Assembly (NCBI GenBank): GCA_964017235.1
Contig: OZ024928.1
Coordinates: 155,458,881-155,522,880 of the forward strand
From: Sabellastarte sp. h YS-2021
Lineage: Eukaryota; Annelida; Polychaeta; Sabellida; Sabellidae
Length of the DNA: 64,000 nt
Reading direction: 5' to 3'
Part shown: positions 46,991-56,739 of the stretch, in pieces
How the letters are laid out: every line of letters starts with the position of its first letter
Numbering within the stretch: the first letter of the stretch is position 1
Notes under the pieces: model-generated
The model's database searches: none
Told to the model about the DNA's origin: nothing
What the model saw: the letters and a program-made list of their open reading frames with translations, nothing else
Translations under genes and position numbers: made by a program

Positions 46991-47429
46991 TAATGATCCA
47001 GGTTAACAGTCTCTCTGTTTTTATTGTGGTCTTATTTTCACATTAACAAACTCTTTGCCCCGGGCCAGCAGCCTGCAAGGTGCAGCATTTACAGAGCAAT
47101 TGTAATATGTGAGATGTCAGTCCCCTGGCCGGACCTGATGACAAAATTGATTATTATCTCTGCAGTCAAGTCCAGCACCGATAACAGGTGGTTGAGAGGT
47201 GTGATAAGGGAAGGTTGCCTGGCAGTAGCTTGGGAAACTGTCCTATCATCAAGATCACTGACCAGTTTAAGAATTCTCTGTAACCCAATTAACCTTAGGC
47301 AACTCTGTCCGGTACCCGGACTCCATACCCGGTACTTTACTGTAACCAGTAATTCTTGTAACCGGCAAAAACTGGCAGGTTGGGGTCACCAACGAATTTC
47401 GACAGCTACTGGTCTATATCTAGCCAGCT

Positions 47430-48075
47430 TTTTTTTTTTTTTTTTTTTTTATTTTTAAACCAGTTGGGTTGAAGCACTACAGTAAGGACTGTGTAGCCAA
47501 CACCCTGTTAGTAGACTTGTAACCCATAGAATGAAGTAAGTGTACAAGGCTGTGTAGCCAGTACCAGTCGGTACACTCTGTAGCTAGTTGCTGAAGTGTA
47601 CAAGGCTGTGTAGCCAGTACCAGCCGGTACACTCTGTAACCAGTTGTTGAAGCCAGTGTACAAGGCTGTGTAGCCGGTAGGCCCGGTACACTGTAACCAG
47701 TTGAGGCTACTGTATAAGGCTGTGAAGCCGGTAGCCGGTCGGTACATACTGTAACCAGTTATTGAAGTAACTGTACAAGGCTGTTTAGCCGGTAGTCAGT
47801 CGGTACACTCTGTAACCAGTTGTTGAAGTAAGTGTACAAGGCTGTGTAGCCAGTAGGTACACCCTGTAACCAGTTGCTGAATGAAGTTTACAACTATCTT
47901 GTGTTGAATTCAGTTTCCTCCATTAATTCCTCTGTAACCGGTTGTTGAAGCAAGTGTACAAGGCTGTATAGCCGGTACACTCTGTAACCAGTTGTTGAAA
48001 ACAAGTGTACAAGGCTGTATAGCCGGTACTGGTCGATACACTCTGTAACCAGTTGTTGAAACAAAATTTTTCAAC
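47430..48075 (+). repeat. ~58-bp minisatellite with poly-T inside DIRS-A2
   Basis: A poly-T run (47429-47456) is followed by about nine units with 'aaggctgtgtagccagtacc', 'agccggtacactctgtaacc' and 'agttgttgaagtaagtgtac'. It is orthologous in position to 21266-21775 in A1, but the unit numbers differ. Confidence 0.85.
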
Positions 48076-48159
48076 TATCTTTGAACGCACGTCTTATTTG
48101 TAGATTTTGACAGTTGCTGGGGAAGCCCTTGTGAGCTATATTTAGAAACAAATGTTGGT

Positions 48160-48265
48160 CGGTGTGTCACGTGACCAGCTTGCTGGTCGGAGGGACAACG
48201 TGATTGGCTGGTTGGAGATGACGATCAGCTTCGTGAACTGGTCGGAAAATCACGTGACCAACTTC
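48160..48265. promoter_or_regulatory. CACGTG-containing modules in DIRS-A2 5' region
   Basis: 'gtcacgtgaccagcttg', 'acgtgattggctggttg' and 'atcacgtgaccaacttcg' repeat the E-box and CCAAT-like motifs of A1 21880-22400, in shorter form. Function inferred only. Confidence 0.4.
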
Positions 48266-48419
48266 GGGGACACGCCCTCACTAAAGGTGTTCTTTCCTTA
48301 TATCACAGTAAACGTAAGCTTACTGGTCGACTGATGTCTGTAGCAGAGAAGTCTGTACCAGTACGTTGGAGGTGGATTACAGGAACTAAAAAACTGGAAT
48401 CACAGTAGACGTGAGTGCA

Positions 48420-48570
48420 AAGAATGTACTTCCGACCTTCTTACTACCGACACAAGTGCCGGGTCCATAAGGGTGGGACTGAGAGTGACAAAAGTTCCTT
48501 CTATGTAGAAAATACTTGAGAGGTCGGTTGAAGAAATCTGAAGAATTCATCTCATGCTTCTGATTAAAAA
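48420..48570 (-). pseudogene. DIRS-A2 gag fragment
   Basis: The minus-strand DNA 'actctcagtcccacccttat' and 'ggacccggcacttgtgtcgg' corresponds to the 'LSPTLVDP' region of the A3 gag. No longer frame remains. Confidence 0.6.
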
Positions 48571-49098
48571 GCACCAAATACTCGAGCTGGGCTGGTGTGA
48601 CTGATGCTTTACAGCAGAGAAGTCGGTACCAGTGCACTCTGAAGAATGCATCTGTGATGGGGAATTCCTTCCATTCACAGATTTCAAAACTACGTAGACT
48701 GAAGATCTCGTGTAGAGACGTTTCTATGGTGATTGTAGCTGGAAGGTTATAGATGAAAAATTCAAACAAAAGACACGGATAAAAATACCTGTTAGAAGTA
48801 TATCCATAATTCCTCAATATTGTTGATCTGCCCCTAACAACACAAAGGTTGAATGGGAGGAAACTAGCAAAATGGCTGCCTTCATATATCTGGTCGATTA
48901 CTGCCCTATCATCAATAATAAATTGAGCCAACTAGGGAGCGTTTCCAGCAGATTTCTAAATGTATATCCGTGCTTGACCAGCTGGTAACACTTTACAAAG
49001 AAACTCTCCACATATAAGGTTTAAAATCCGTCATAAAGCACACTTTTCCTTTAAAATTCTGGAGATGTTGAAAACACGTCTGCACAGTACACGTGCCA

Positions 49099-49271
49099 AA
49101 CGAAAAAGATGCTATGACGTCATGTTGTCTAGACAGGAAGTAAATACCATGCGCCACCTTGCGAATGCACAGTACTGGGACCGGCCAGCCGGTGGAAACA
49201 CAGGACGTCTTTTTCTGGCGTTTGGCGGGCCGGTCTGCGTCGACCGGTTTAGCAATTGTCCATTGGATAGG
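49099..49271. repeat. DIRS-A2 right inverted terminal repeat
   Basis: Reverse complement of 43357-43530, followed by 'atgtattaacgcaataaaat' and the DIRS-B left-end sequence 'gtagcttttataagc'. Confidence 0.9.
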
Positions 49272-49310
49272 ATGTATTAACGCAATAAAATGTAGCTTTT
49301 ATAAGCTACA

Positions 49311-49459
49311 AGCTTACCATGTGGGACTTAATGCTGATCTCGGGTTGCCACACCCGGGGCCAACGTCTTAGAAAAAAAGATCGTTCTTGTTAGCCACCGG
49401 ATATACTGGTAGTTGTCGTCACATGATAACTTCTGACCAATCGTCCTACTTTCTCGTTG
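49311..49459. repeat. DIRS-B left inverted terminal repeat
   Basis: Starts 'agcttaccatgtgggactta'. Matches 55397-55545 in reverse complement with one visible difference ('gtcacatgat' against 'gtcacgtgat'). Confidence 0.9.
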
Positions 49460-49520
49460 AAATTTTTTAAACCTACCCCTCAGCTGTAAACAGCGGGGAG
49501 GCAGGGTGGGACTCTTCTAA

Positions 49521-49613
49521 GTCCCACATGGTAAGCTTGTAGCTTATAAAAGCTACATTTAAGTAATTAAAATTTCCAATTTTATTACGCTACAATAGCT
49601 TACCATGTGGGAC
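49521..49613. other. DIRS-B internal complementary region
   Basis: 'gtcccacatggtaagc' and its complement flank 'ttataaaagctacatttaag' and 'taattaaaatttccaatttt', then 'attacgctacaatagc'. This is the joined reverse complement of the left and right outer ends. It preserves the uninterrupted left end that DIRS-A2 has broken at 43312. Confidence 0.9.
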
Positions 49614-49982
49614 TTAATGCTGAATTCAACCGCCCGGTGGCGGGATTACAGCTGAGACTGGAAGATATGTAATTTTTTTTTCTAAGATTTGAATTAAAAG
49701 TATAAAATAGTGCCAGAAATACCAGTCTGAGTCCCATTTACAGTGCCCCGATCCCGAAGGCCGGGCCTGTAACGAGCCAAAAACCTAAGTAAATGAGAGA
49801 CAGTGCTAAAACTGTCTAGATGTTTTATTGTAGGACGGAAGTGCAGCAGTGCTCACTCCGAGGTCTGAGGGTCCAAAAGGGCCCTTCACGTATGACTGAC
49901 CAACCCAGTGGTTGGGTATCTCATAAAATTTTTACAACCTGAATATGAGATTAATGACAACTAAATAAGTCCTTAATAGAAA

Positions 49983-52900
49983 TTACTTGATAATTAAAGG
50001 ATAAAATGACCTTACCCGTAACATCTTGAAGGTAAAGGAATACCTAGATCCTGGGAAAGACTCCTGAAGACTTGGTTGTAGTGGATGTGCCCCCCCCCCC
50101 CCCCCCCCTTTTTCTTTCCGAGGACAACTGGTCTGAGGGGAAGGATCTAGGACTTGTTGTGCAGCCACTACGGGTCCCAGGTACAAATTGTTGTCGGTAT
50201 CCGACCAAGTAAGGTCTTTTAGGTAAAAATTTGTAAATGTGTTGTGAGCTTTCCAGTGACAGGCTTGCATGATTTGGTCCACCGATACCCCACCGTAAAA
50301 GGCCTTAGAGGCCGCGAAGGCCCGGATGTCATGCGCTTTGACTTGGACCAAGTCCAAGGCTTGTTGATCTGCTTGTTTGTAACAAAGTAAAATGGTTTGT
50401 TTCAACCATGAAGAGAGTGTAGCGGGTCTGATGTCTGAGGTATGTCCTTTCTTAAAGGAGATGAAAAGGAGAGAACGAGACCCTCTCAGGTCTTTAGTTC
50501 GGTCCAAATAAAACCTCAGGGCCCGCACGGGACACAGGGTCCTGTCTTCTTTAAACTGTCTATCTACAATGGTAGTCAGAGCAGGGATAGTCACCGGAGA
50601 CACACTTTGAGAACCTTCTCTTGCTAGTTGGTTTTTGGCTATGAAATCAGAAGAAGGGAACAAGGCAACCTTTTCCCATTGGCCTAGATTAGATACTTTG
50701 TTTGCGACCCAGGCGTGGATTTCGCTGCGGCGCTTGCCGGAGGCCAAGGCTAGCAAGAAAGCAGTTTTTAAAGTGAGATGTTTGAGGTCTGTGTCTTTCA
50801 TGGGCTCAAAAGGTGCTTTGGTGAGCTCGTTAAGGACAACAGAAAGGTTCCACTTGGGTAAGTTTCTGGAACTTTTAGGACGATCCCTGTGAAAACTGGA
50901 GAGTAACCTATGAAGGTCTGCATTGTGTGCAATATGTTGGGCCGTTGGGCCTAAAGTGTCAACGATTGCAGTCCTGTAACCATCAATGGTCGAGGGGCGC
51001 CTGTTTAGGTCTTGGTACAGGTACATGAAGAAATCTGAGATTTGTTTCACAGATGGAGTGGAGAAATCCACCGAGTTTTCTCTGCACCATTTTTCAAATA
51101 GGGCCCACTTTGACTTGTAGATGGTCCTTGTTGATGACCGCTGAGGGGCAGCAATTCTCTCTGCCACCTCCACAGAGAAGCCTTGTTCTTGGAGTTGTCC
51201 GCTCCTAGACACCAGGCGTGGAGGTTCAGGTGCTGGGGGTTGTTGTGGAACACCAGCTTGTGGGACTGTTTGAGTAGGGTTGTTGACACTGGGAGTTGCA
51301 GTGGGATCTCTGTTGAGAGCTGCACTAGGTCCCAAAACCAGGGCATCCCTGGCCAGCCTGGGGCTATTACGATGATCAGGCACTGGCATTGCCTGATCTT
51401 TTGGATCACCTTGTGAAGGAGAGCCGTAGGAGGGTACGCATATGCCGTGAGGTTGGTCCAGTTTATGTTCAGAGCATCTATGTCCCAGGCCTTTGGGTCT
51501 GGGATAGGAGACACGTATAGAGGGAGCTTGTGGTTCAGGTGAGTGGCAAATAAGTCTACATGAGGTGTGAACCACTTCTGGCAGATCTGTTTGAATACCT
51601 GTGGGTGCAGAGACCATTCGGTTGACTGCACTTGGTTGGACCTGGATAGCAGGTCGGCCATCACATTCAGGCACCCTGGAATGTGCCTGGCTTTCAATGT
51701 TATGTGATAGTGATGGCACCAGGTCATGATCTTCCACAGGAGAGCACACATCTCTGCCGAGTGTGTTCCTCCTTGTTTGTTGATGTAGGCTACCACTGTT
51801 GAGTTGTCCGTCGCAACCAACATTGTTTGATTCTGGCACTGGTCCTTGAAGTCTCGAAGGGCCAGGGAGACCGCCTTCAATTCTAGGACATTTATGTGAA
51901 GCCTTTTTTCCCGATCTGACCACAGACCCTTTGTAGAATTTTGGTCTAAGTGAGCGCCCCAACCTTCGTTTGAGGCGTCGGTAAAGAGTTGGATACTGTG
52001 GTCTTTGGGATGAAGGTCTGCACCTTTCATCACATTGGAGGGATTTTGCCACCAATCTAAGTGGGCTGCAATGGCTTCTGTCCAGGGAAGGAGGTTGTCC
52101 AGCGACTGAGGATATCTCCAGTGCTCCTTGAGGTGAAACTGAAAGGGCCTCATGTGAAGGCGTCCCTCCGGGACCATTTTCTCCGTTGAGGCTAGCAACC
52201 CAATTAGAGACATCAAACATCTTGCAGTCAAAACACGTTTTGACTTGAGTCGTAGGATCAAATCCTGAAGTTTGAGCCATCTCTCTTGAGTGGGTTTTAC
52301 AAGGGCTGAATCTAGGTGGTATTCGTAGCCCACGAACGAGAACACCTGTGTAGGTTTCAGTTCTGATTTTTCCTGATTTATTATCCACCCCAAGGACTGA
52401 GTCAGTTCTACTACTGCCTGAGTGTTCACTTGGGCTTCCTCCTGAGACTGGGACCTGATCAGCCAGTCGTCCAGGTATTGGTGAATTCTGAGTCCTCTTG
52501 AGAGGGCCATTAGTTTCACTTCCTTTACGATCATGGTAAAGACCTGGGGGGCTGTGGCTAGTCCGAACGGGAGGGAGGTGAACTGGAACACCTGAGCCTT
52601 GTAGCAAAACCTTAGGTATTTCCTTGAGCTTGGGTGGATGGGGATATGCAGGTAGGCGTCCGACAGGTCTATCGACGCTACCCACTCCCCTGGAATCAGG
52701 GAGGTCCTGATGGACTCTGGAGTTTCCATTTTGAACTTTTCTACGTGTAGAAAAGTATTGAGCCTGCTTAAGTCTATGACTGGCCTCCACCTTTGGTGAG
52801 GCTTGGGTACTAGGAACAGGCGACTGTAAAACCCGAGAGATTTTACATTGTCTACCCTTTCGATAGTGTTCTTTGACAGGAGAGACTGGATACAAGTAGC

Positions 52901-53102
52901 CAAGGCTTGGTCTTTTTGATGGGCCTTGTACTCTGACAGAATCAGAGGAAATCTGATCAAGTTTGGCTTTGAACGGAATGGCAGAACGTAGCCATTGGTG
53001 ATAATGTTTAACACGTTGTGAGAACATTTGTTTGTGAGCCAGTCTCTCCTGAAAGAACGGAGGCGACCTCCTACTGGTGGACTGAGTGAGGCTTTGGAGG
53101 AG
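49983..53102 (-). CDS. DIRS-B tyrosine recombinase frame (continues the gag frame)
   Basis: Open from the gag UGA (53105-53103) to 49983; its first ATG is at 53027 (1014 codons). Only the C-terminal third, from about residue 620, has recombinase features. These are the N-terminal helical core-binding region ('STIDGYRTAIVDTLGP'), then the catalytic set Arg in 'SGKRRSEI', His899 and Arg902 ('HDIR'), His924 ('CHWKAH') and Tyr935 ('NFYLKD'). The first 640 codons overlap the RT ORF in another frame and look like passive translation. The C-terminus reads into the G-rich polypurine tract (six Gly) and beyond. It is expected to integrate circular cDNA by strand exchange. Expression could need UGA readthrough, reinitiation or splicing. 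Confidence 0.85.
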   Translation of the reverse strand, partial: LLQSLTQSTSRRSPPFFQERLAHKQMFSQRVKHYHQWLRSAIPFKAKLDQISSDSVRVQGPSKRPSLGYLYPVSPVKEHYRKGRQCKISRVLQSPVPSTQASPKVEASHRLKQAQYFSTRRKVQNGNSRVHQDLPDSRGVGSVDRPVGRLPAYPHPPKLKEIPKVLLQGSGVPVHLPPVRTSHSPPGLYHDRKGSETNGPLKRTQNSPIPGRLADQVPVSGGSPSEHSGSSRTDSVLGVDNKSGKIRTETYTGVLVRGLRIPPRFSPCKTHSREMAQTSGFDPTTQVKTCFDCKMFDVSNWVASLNGENGPGGTPSHEALSVSPQGALEISSVAGQPPSLDRSHCSPLRLVAKSLQCDERCRPSSQRPQYPTLYRRLKRRLGRSLRPKFYKGSVVRSGKKASHKCPRIEGGLPGPSRLQGPVPESNNVGCDGQLNSGSLHQQTRRNTLGRDVCSPVEDHDLVPSLSHNIESQAHSRVPECDGRPAIQVQPSAVNRMVSAPTGIQTDLPEVVHTSCRLICHSPEPQAPSIRVSYPRPKGLGHRCSEHKLDQPHGICVPSYGSPSQGDPKDQAMPVPDHRNSPRLARDALVLGPSAALNRDPTATPSVNNPTQTVPQAGVPQQPPAPEPPRLVSRSGQLQEQGFSVEVAERIAAPQRSSTRTIYKSKWALFEKWCRENSVDFSTPSVKQISDFFMYLYQDLNRRPSTIDGYRTAIVDTLGPTAQHIAHNADLHRLLSSFHRDRPKSSRNLPKWNLSVVLNELTKAPFEPMKDTDLKHLTLKTAFLLALASGKRRSEIHAWVANKVSNLGQWEKVALFPSSDFIAKNQLAREGSQSVSPVTIPALTTIVDRQFKEDRTLCPVRALRFYLDRTKDLRGSRSLLFISFKKGHTSDIRPATLSSWLKQTILLCYKQADQQALDLVQVKAHDIRAFAASKAFYGGVSVDQIMQACHWKAHNTFTNFYLKDLTWSDTDNNLYLGPVVAAQQVLDPSPQTSCPRKEKGGGGGGAHPLQPSLQESFPGSRYSFTFKMLRVRSFYPLIIK
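50090..50118 (-). other. DIRS-B polypurine tract
   Basis: A run of 19 C (50090-50108) then T-rich sequence on the plus strand, so 'ggaaagaaaaa' followed by G19 in the coding direction, inside the 3' end of the YR frame. Confidence 0.75.
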
Positions 53103-53353
53103 TCATTGGGGAGGGGGGTTTCCACGCCCCCTTCCTCTATTGTGGGGTCGAAAACGACCCCTGAAGCCTCTGAAGTTGGATTTTCCTCTTCCCGAGGGAA
53201 AGGACTGGTTACTGCTTTGAGAGGTATTGCCCCCATAGGGGCGTTTCCTGTAGGAGCCTCTTTTCTTGTGGGGACCACGAAAGGGCTTATTCTGGTAGGG
53301 TGCAAAACCCTGAGAATCTTTTGAGGTGCCTTTTTTGAGAAGGAAGTCCTCAC
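51047..53353 (-). CDS. DIRS-B RT/RNase H/methyltransferase-like protein
   Basis: 768 codons, open. The first codon of the open stretch is GTG, so the true start is unknown, and the conserved protein begins near residue 92 ('PPVGGRLRSFRRDWL'), just past the gag stop. RT: 'ASIDLSDAYLH' (Asp229) and YLDD at 293-296. RNase H: Asp459 ('FTDAS'), Glu491, Asp516 and Asp567. Methyltransferase-like domain as known in DIRS elements: 'DLFATHLN' (600), 'YPP' (640) and 'APGWPGMPWFW' (about 665). All catalytic residues are present. It lies in the +1 frame relative to gag/YR and overlaps YR at its 3' end. Confidence 0.92.
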   Translation of the reverse strand: MRTSFSKKAPQKILRVLHPTRISPFVVPTRKEAPTGNAPMGAIPLKAVTSPFPREEENPTSEASGVVFDPTIEEGGVETPLPNDSSKASLSPPVGGRLRSFRRDWLTNKCSHNVLNIITNGYVLPFRSKPNLIRFPLILSEYKAHQKDQALATCIQSLLSKNTIERVDNVKSLGFYSRLFLVPKPHQRWRPVIDLSRLNTFLHVEKFKMETPESIRTSLIPGEWVASIDLSDAYLHIPIHPSSRKYLRFCYKAQVFQFTSLPFGLATAPQVFTMIVKEVKLMALSRGLRIHQYLDDWLIRSQSQEEAQVNTQAVVELTQSLGWIINQEKSELKPTQVFSFVGYEYHLDSALVKPTQERWLKLQDLILRLKSKRVLTARCLMSLIGLLASTEKMVPEGRLHMRPFQFHLKEHWRYPQSLDNLLPWTEAIAAHLDWWQNPSNVMKGADLHPKDHSIQLFTDASNEGWGAHLDQNSTKGLWSDREKRLHINVLELKAVSLALRDFKDQCQNQTMLVATDNSTVVAYINKQGGTHSAEMCALLWKIMTWCHHYHITLKARHIPGCLNVMADLLSRSNQVQSTEWSLHPQVFKQICQKWFTPHVDLFATHLNHKLPLYVSPIPDPKAWDIDALNINWTNLTAYAYPPTALLHKVIQKIRQCQCLIIVIAPGWPGMPWFWDLVQLSTEIPLQLPVSTTLLKQSHKLVFHNNPQHLNLHAWCLGADNSKNKASLWRWQRELLPLSGHQQGPSTSQSGPYLKNGAEKTRWISPLHL

Positions 53354-55166
53354 CTTCCTTCACTAATTGAGACTCGAACAAGGAAGGGCCCCAAAAGGAC
53401 GAGTTCCTGAGTTCTTGACGTCTCGTTTCTCCTAATTGTGGATGTAACAGAGTCATTTCGGCTTCGCGCCTGAGCAAGCCGGTATTAGCCATAGAGTATA
53501 ATTCCCTCTGCAAAATATGGGCTAGAGATTTGCTGAGACAAGTGAGGGCCCTGTGTTGAACAAGTACTGTCTTGTTCCAAAAATCTAAGTAGTCAGCTAC
53601 TTCCTCATATCCGCGCTTTGCCGCTTTCTCAGGATTGACACCTTTCTGAATCTGAGACTTTATCTTCTTGACGGTAGACTTGATGCTATGTTGGCATTTT
53701 TCCAATGAAGCATTGCAAGAAGAGGAGGTTTTGGCAAATGCAGCGGTGAAGTTGAGGGTAGAGATGTTTTGGCAGGGGAACTCTGGCTACTGGGGGCCCA
53801 GAAGGTCTAGGAGTAATACAGATCTTAGCAAAGTCCGTATTCAACTCCTGAATTTTGTCCTGAAAAGTTGGTTGTCCCACCTTGTACCACTTTGAAGTTG
53901 AGGGAGGAGGCCTGACATATTTTCCCTCAGATAAGTTGGCAGCCTTAAAGTCATGTTGGAATTTATCATTATTTTCATCATCCAGACCCAACACTGAGGT
54001 GGATGACCTGGGCATAGATTCCCTGGGGTCAGGGAGAGACAAAATACGCCTGAAGGTGTCCACTTCTTCAGAGTATTGTGAGGGCATGTCAGACAAAGCT
54101 ACTTCCCTATAATAAGGGGGGTCTGGATCATGTTGTGGGAGGTCTTGATCAGAAGCTACTCCTGAGGGCTGAGCCCTAGAGGGCTTAGAAGACCTGTGTC
54201 TGGTTTCAGGGGAGTGTTCCTCCTCTGAGGTAAATGACACGTATCTAGATCTTGATTTATGTTTGCTCTTGTCAGAGTGTTTTTTGGATCTAGAAGAAGG
54301 GATCCGAGGTTCATCGGAATCCTCATTTAGTTGGTCCGAGGCAGAGCTCGGGTCAACTGGCTGCCTATGGCTTTGCTTTTTGTGAGTGTACGAGACCTCT
54401 TCGGGATGACCTTCAGAGGGGGCAACGTACTGTTCCGAGGAAGCTTGAGTGGGTACAAGACGAGGAGGTAGTGCTGGACCGAAGTCCACATCCATAGCCT
54501 CGCTTGGGATGTTAGTACCCGATCTCGGAGGGGGCAAATCCAGAGGGGCAGCAGTGTTACTGGACGAGCCAGGTTTGGAAGCAAGAAGAGAGGGATCTAC
54601 CTCGACTTTTTGTTTTGCAGCCAACTCCTCTCGGAGTGACTGAAAAGCTTCCAACATGGATGCCTGGAAGGTACCCATTTGCTGCTGTAAATGTATATTT
54701 AAGGAATCACCGAGTGATTTCTCTATGTTTTTCTGGATTTTATTTTGCAAAACCGTGCCCGGGGCGGGTGGAATAGTCTTGGCTGGCGTTTTCAAGGACA
54801 GGGAACTGAAGGCATGAGGTTGTGGACGGGGGGTGAGATAAAAAGGCTATCAGCAGCACACTCGAGGTCTGCATTGGACCCAGTGAAGGAGTCCCCGTCG
54901 CCTTCACCCAAAAGATCTAGTTCATCTTTGGAACTAGTTGTCGCTTTCTGCTTTTTCAAATACCGTTTCCGGTTTTGGATTTTCTGTAATTGCTCATCTG
55001 AGAAAGACGTGCAAATTTCACAAGGGGTTTCAAAGGTGACACAGGGGTCATCTCCCTTGCCAGCCTCCCTACAGGTAGGGCAGAAATTATGTGTATCAAA
55101 ACTAAAGCAGAAATGGCGGCATTTCTGCGCTCTCGGTTTGTCTTTATTTGCTTGATGTGTCGACAT
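53103..55166 (-). pseudogene. DIRS-B gag, two frameshifts
   Basis: Starts at ATG 55166 with a Cys/His motif (C16-x-H18, H26, C29-x2-C32-x9-C42-x6-C49-x2-C52) shared with the A3 gag. Frame changes occur at a six-G run on the plus strand (54828-54833), and again between about 53830 and 53706. The pieces are 55166-54792, then 54795-53686, then about 53760-53103. The middle is Ser/Pro/Arg-rich with a coiled-coil-like start. The C-terminus is basic and Gly/Arg-rich ('GRFRPHNRGRGRGN'), suiting nucleic-acid binding. It ends in UGA in the frame of YR. The homopolymer indel could be an assembly error. Confidence 0.8.
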
Positions 55167-55396
55167 TTTATACGCAATAAAAGACGTACAATGTACTTGC
55201 CTGAACCGAGGAAAACTCAAAACACGCGACAGCAATAAAAATACTTATCCTGTGAAAATTAAAATTTTACAGAATGATCTATGATATATATTACAAGAAA
55301 TATGCAAATATTAGCCTCCAACAATAAGTAAAGTCTGAGAAATAAATGAAAATGTCTGTATATTTACAAACTGCTACCAGTCAATCGTGGCCAACG

Positions 55397-55545
55397 AGAA
55401 AGTAGGACGATTGGTCAGAAGTTATCACGTGACGACAACTACCAGTATATCCGGTGGCTAACAAGAACGATCTTTTTTTCTAAGACGTTGGCCCCGGGTG
55501 TGGCAACCCGAGATCAGCATTAAGTCCCACATGGTAAGCTATTGT
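55397..55545. repeat. DIRS-B right inverted terminal repeat
   Basis: Reverse complement of 49311-49459, followed by 'attgtagcgtaataaaat'. Contains CACGTG at 55429. Confidence 0.9.
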
Positions 55546-55558
55546 AGCGTAATAAAAT

Positions 55559-56739
55559 CAGCTATTTTATGACCCCCAGTTTGACCCATAAGGGGGGGTC
55601 CAGGAGTAAATCTGACCAGCTGTCTAGACTCTTCACATATGGTTTCCCAATACCTCTTAATACATTCTAAAGCTCTAAAAGCAAGAATAAAGAAGATAAA
55701 AGGCAAAAACGCAAAATCGACTATTTTATGACTCCAGTTTGACCCATAAGGGGGGGATGAAGGGGTAAATCTGACCGGCTATCTAGACTCATCACATAAG
55801 GTTTCCCAATACTGCTTAATACATTCTAAACTCTAAAAGCAAGAATAAAGGAGATATAAGGCAAAAACACAAAATTGGCTATTTTATGACCCCAGTTTGA
55901 TCAATAAGGGGGGGTCCGGGGGTAAATCTGACCAGCTATCTAGACACTTCACATATGGTTTCCCAATACCTCTTAATACATTCTAAAGCTCTAAAAGCAA
56001 GAATAAAGGAGATAAAAGGCAAAAACACAAAATCGGCTATTTTATGACCCCAGTTTGACCCATAAGGGAGGGTCTGGGGGTAAATATGACCGGCTATCCA
56101 GACTCTTCACATATGATTTCCCAATACCTCTTAATACATTCTCAAGCTCTAGAACCAAGAATAAAGGAGATATAAGGGGAAAAGATGAAATTGGCTATTT
56201 TATGAACCCAGTTTGACCCCTACAGGGGGGTCGAGTGGGAAATTTGACTTTCTTTCTAGACTCTCCACATATGGTTTCCTACTACCTCCCAATACATTTT
56301 ATGGCTCTAAATGCAATACTTAAGAAGATAATAGGGGGGTTCACATGAATTTTAAGCTTTCTGATTGGTACCTGTGAGAAAATCACTCATAAATCGGTCA
56401 ATTTTCATCGGATTGCTCCCAAAATCTAATCAGCTCACGTTTTTGATAGTATAAACATGTGTATGAAGTTACAAGCCTCTGCGGTCAGTAGATTTTCCTG
56501 AACTGCGATGACGGGCGGGTGTACCCGAAAAAACTATTTTTTGATCATATGACCCTGATAAAGATCAAAGGTCAAATTTAAGCATGTGGAAAAAATTTTC
56601 CACGCCCACAGTATATAACTGCCAAATATGGTTAAAAAGCTTGCAATAATAAGGGAGATATTTAAGGGAGACCATAATGTGGCAGCGGCGAGGAAAATGA
56701 CGCGAAACCAAAAGAGCGCCCTTTCAGGGACGCTTAATT
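55559..56739 (+). mobile_element. S2: S-type satellite element, 3' part
   Basis: Continues the satellite unit interrupted at 43290 ('cagctattttatgacccc'), with about four further 156-bp units to 56290, then the S-type 3' region, ending 'ccctttcagggacgcttaat'. The terminal TCAGGGACGCTT is complementary to AAGCGTCCCTGA of the S1 5' end. Confidence 0.8.

Larger units (their letters stand above)
43313..49291 (-). mobile_element. DIRS-A2, DIRS-like retrotransposon nested in DIRS-B, dead
   Basis: Flanked by AAAT (43313-43316 and 49288-49291). Left ITR 43357-43530, ICR 43591-43686 and right ITR 49099-49271. The copy-specific variant 'caattgct' occurs in all three. The ITRs differ at about one base. 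It shares with A1 the minisatellite and poly-T, so A1 and A2 form one subfamily distinct from A3. Inserted in the left terminal extension of DIRS-B, so it is younger than DIRS-B. Confidence 0.9.
43290..55558 (-). mobile_element. DIRS-B, DIRS-like retrotransposon containing a nested DIRS-A2
   Basis: The outer ends are 'aaaattggaaattttaatta' at 43290 and 'gtagcgtaataaaat' at 55558. The first 26 bp of the left end are separated from the rest by DIRS-A2 (43313-49291). Without A2 the element is about 6.3 kb. The left ITR (49311-49459) and right ITR (55397-55545) differ at about one base. The ICR (49521-49613) joins the complements of both ends. RT/RNase H and YR frames are open; gag has two frameshifts. 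The surrounding S2 satellite supplies the empty site. Confidence 0.9.

Noticed and set aside
53028-53324. Plus-strand ORFs inside the DIRS-B gag/RT region
   Set aside because: Antisense shadows of the coding frames without conserved features.
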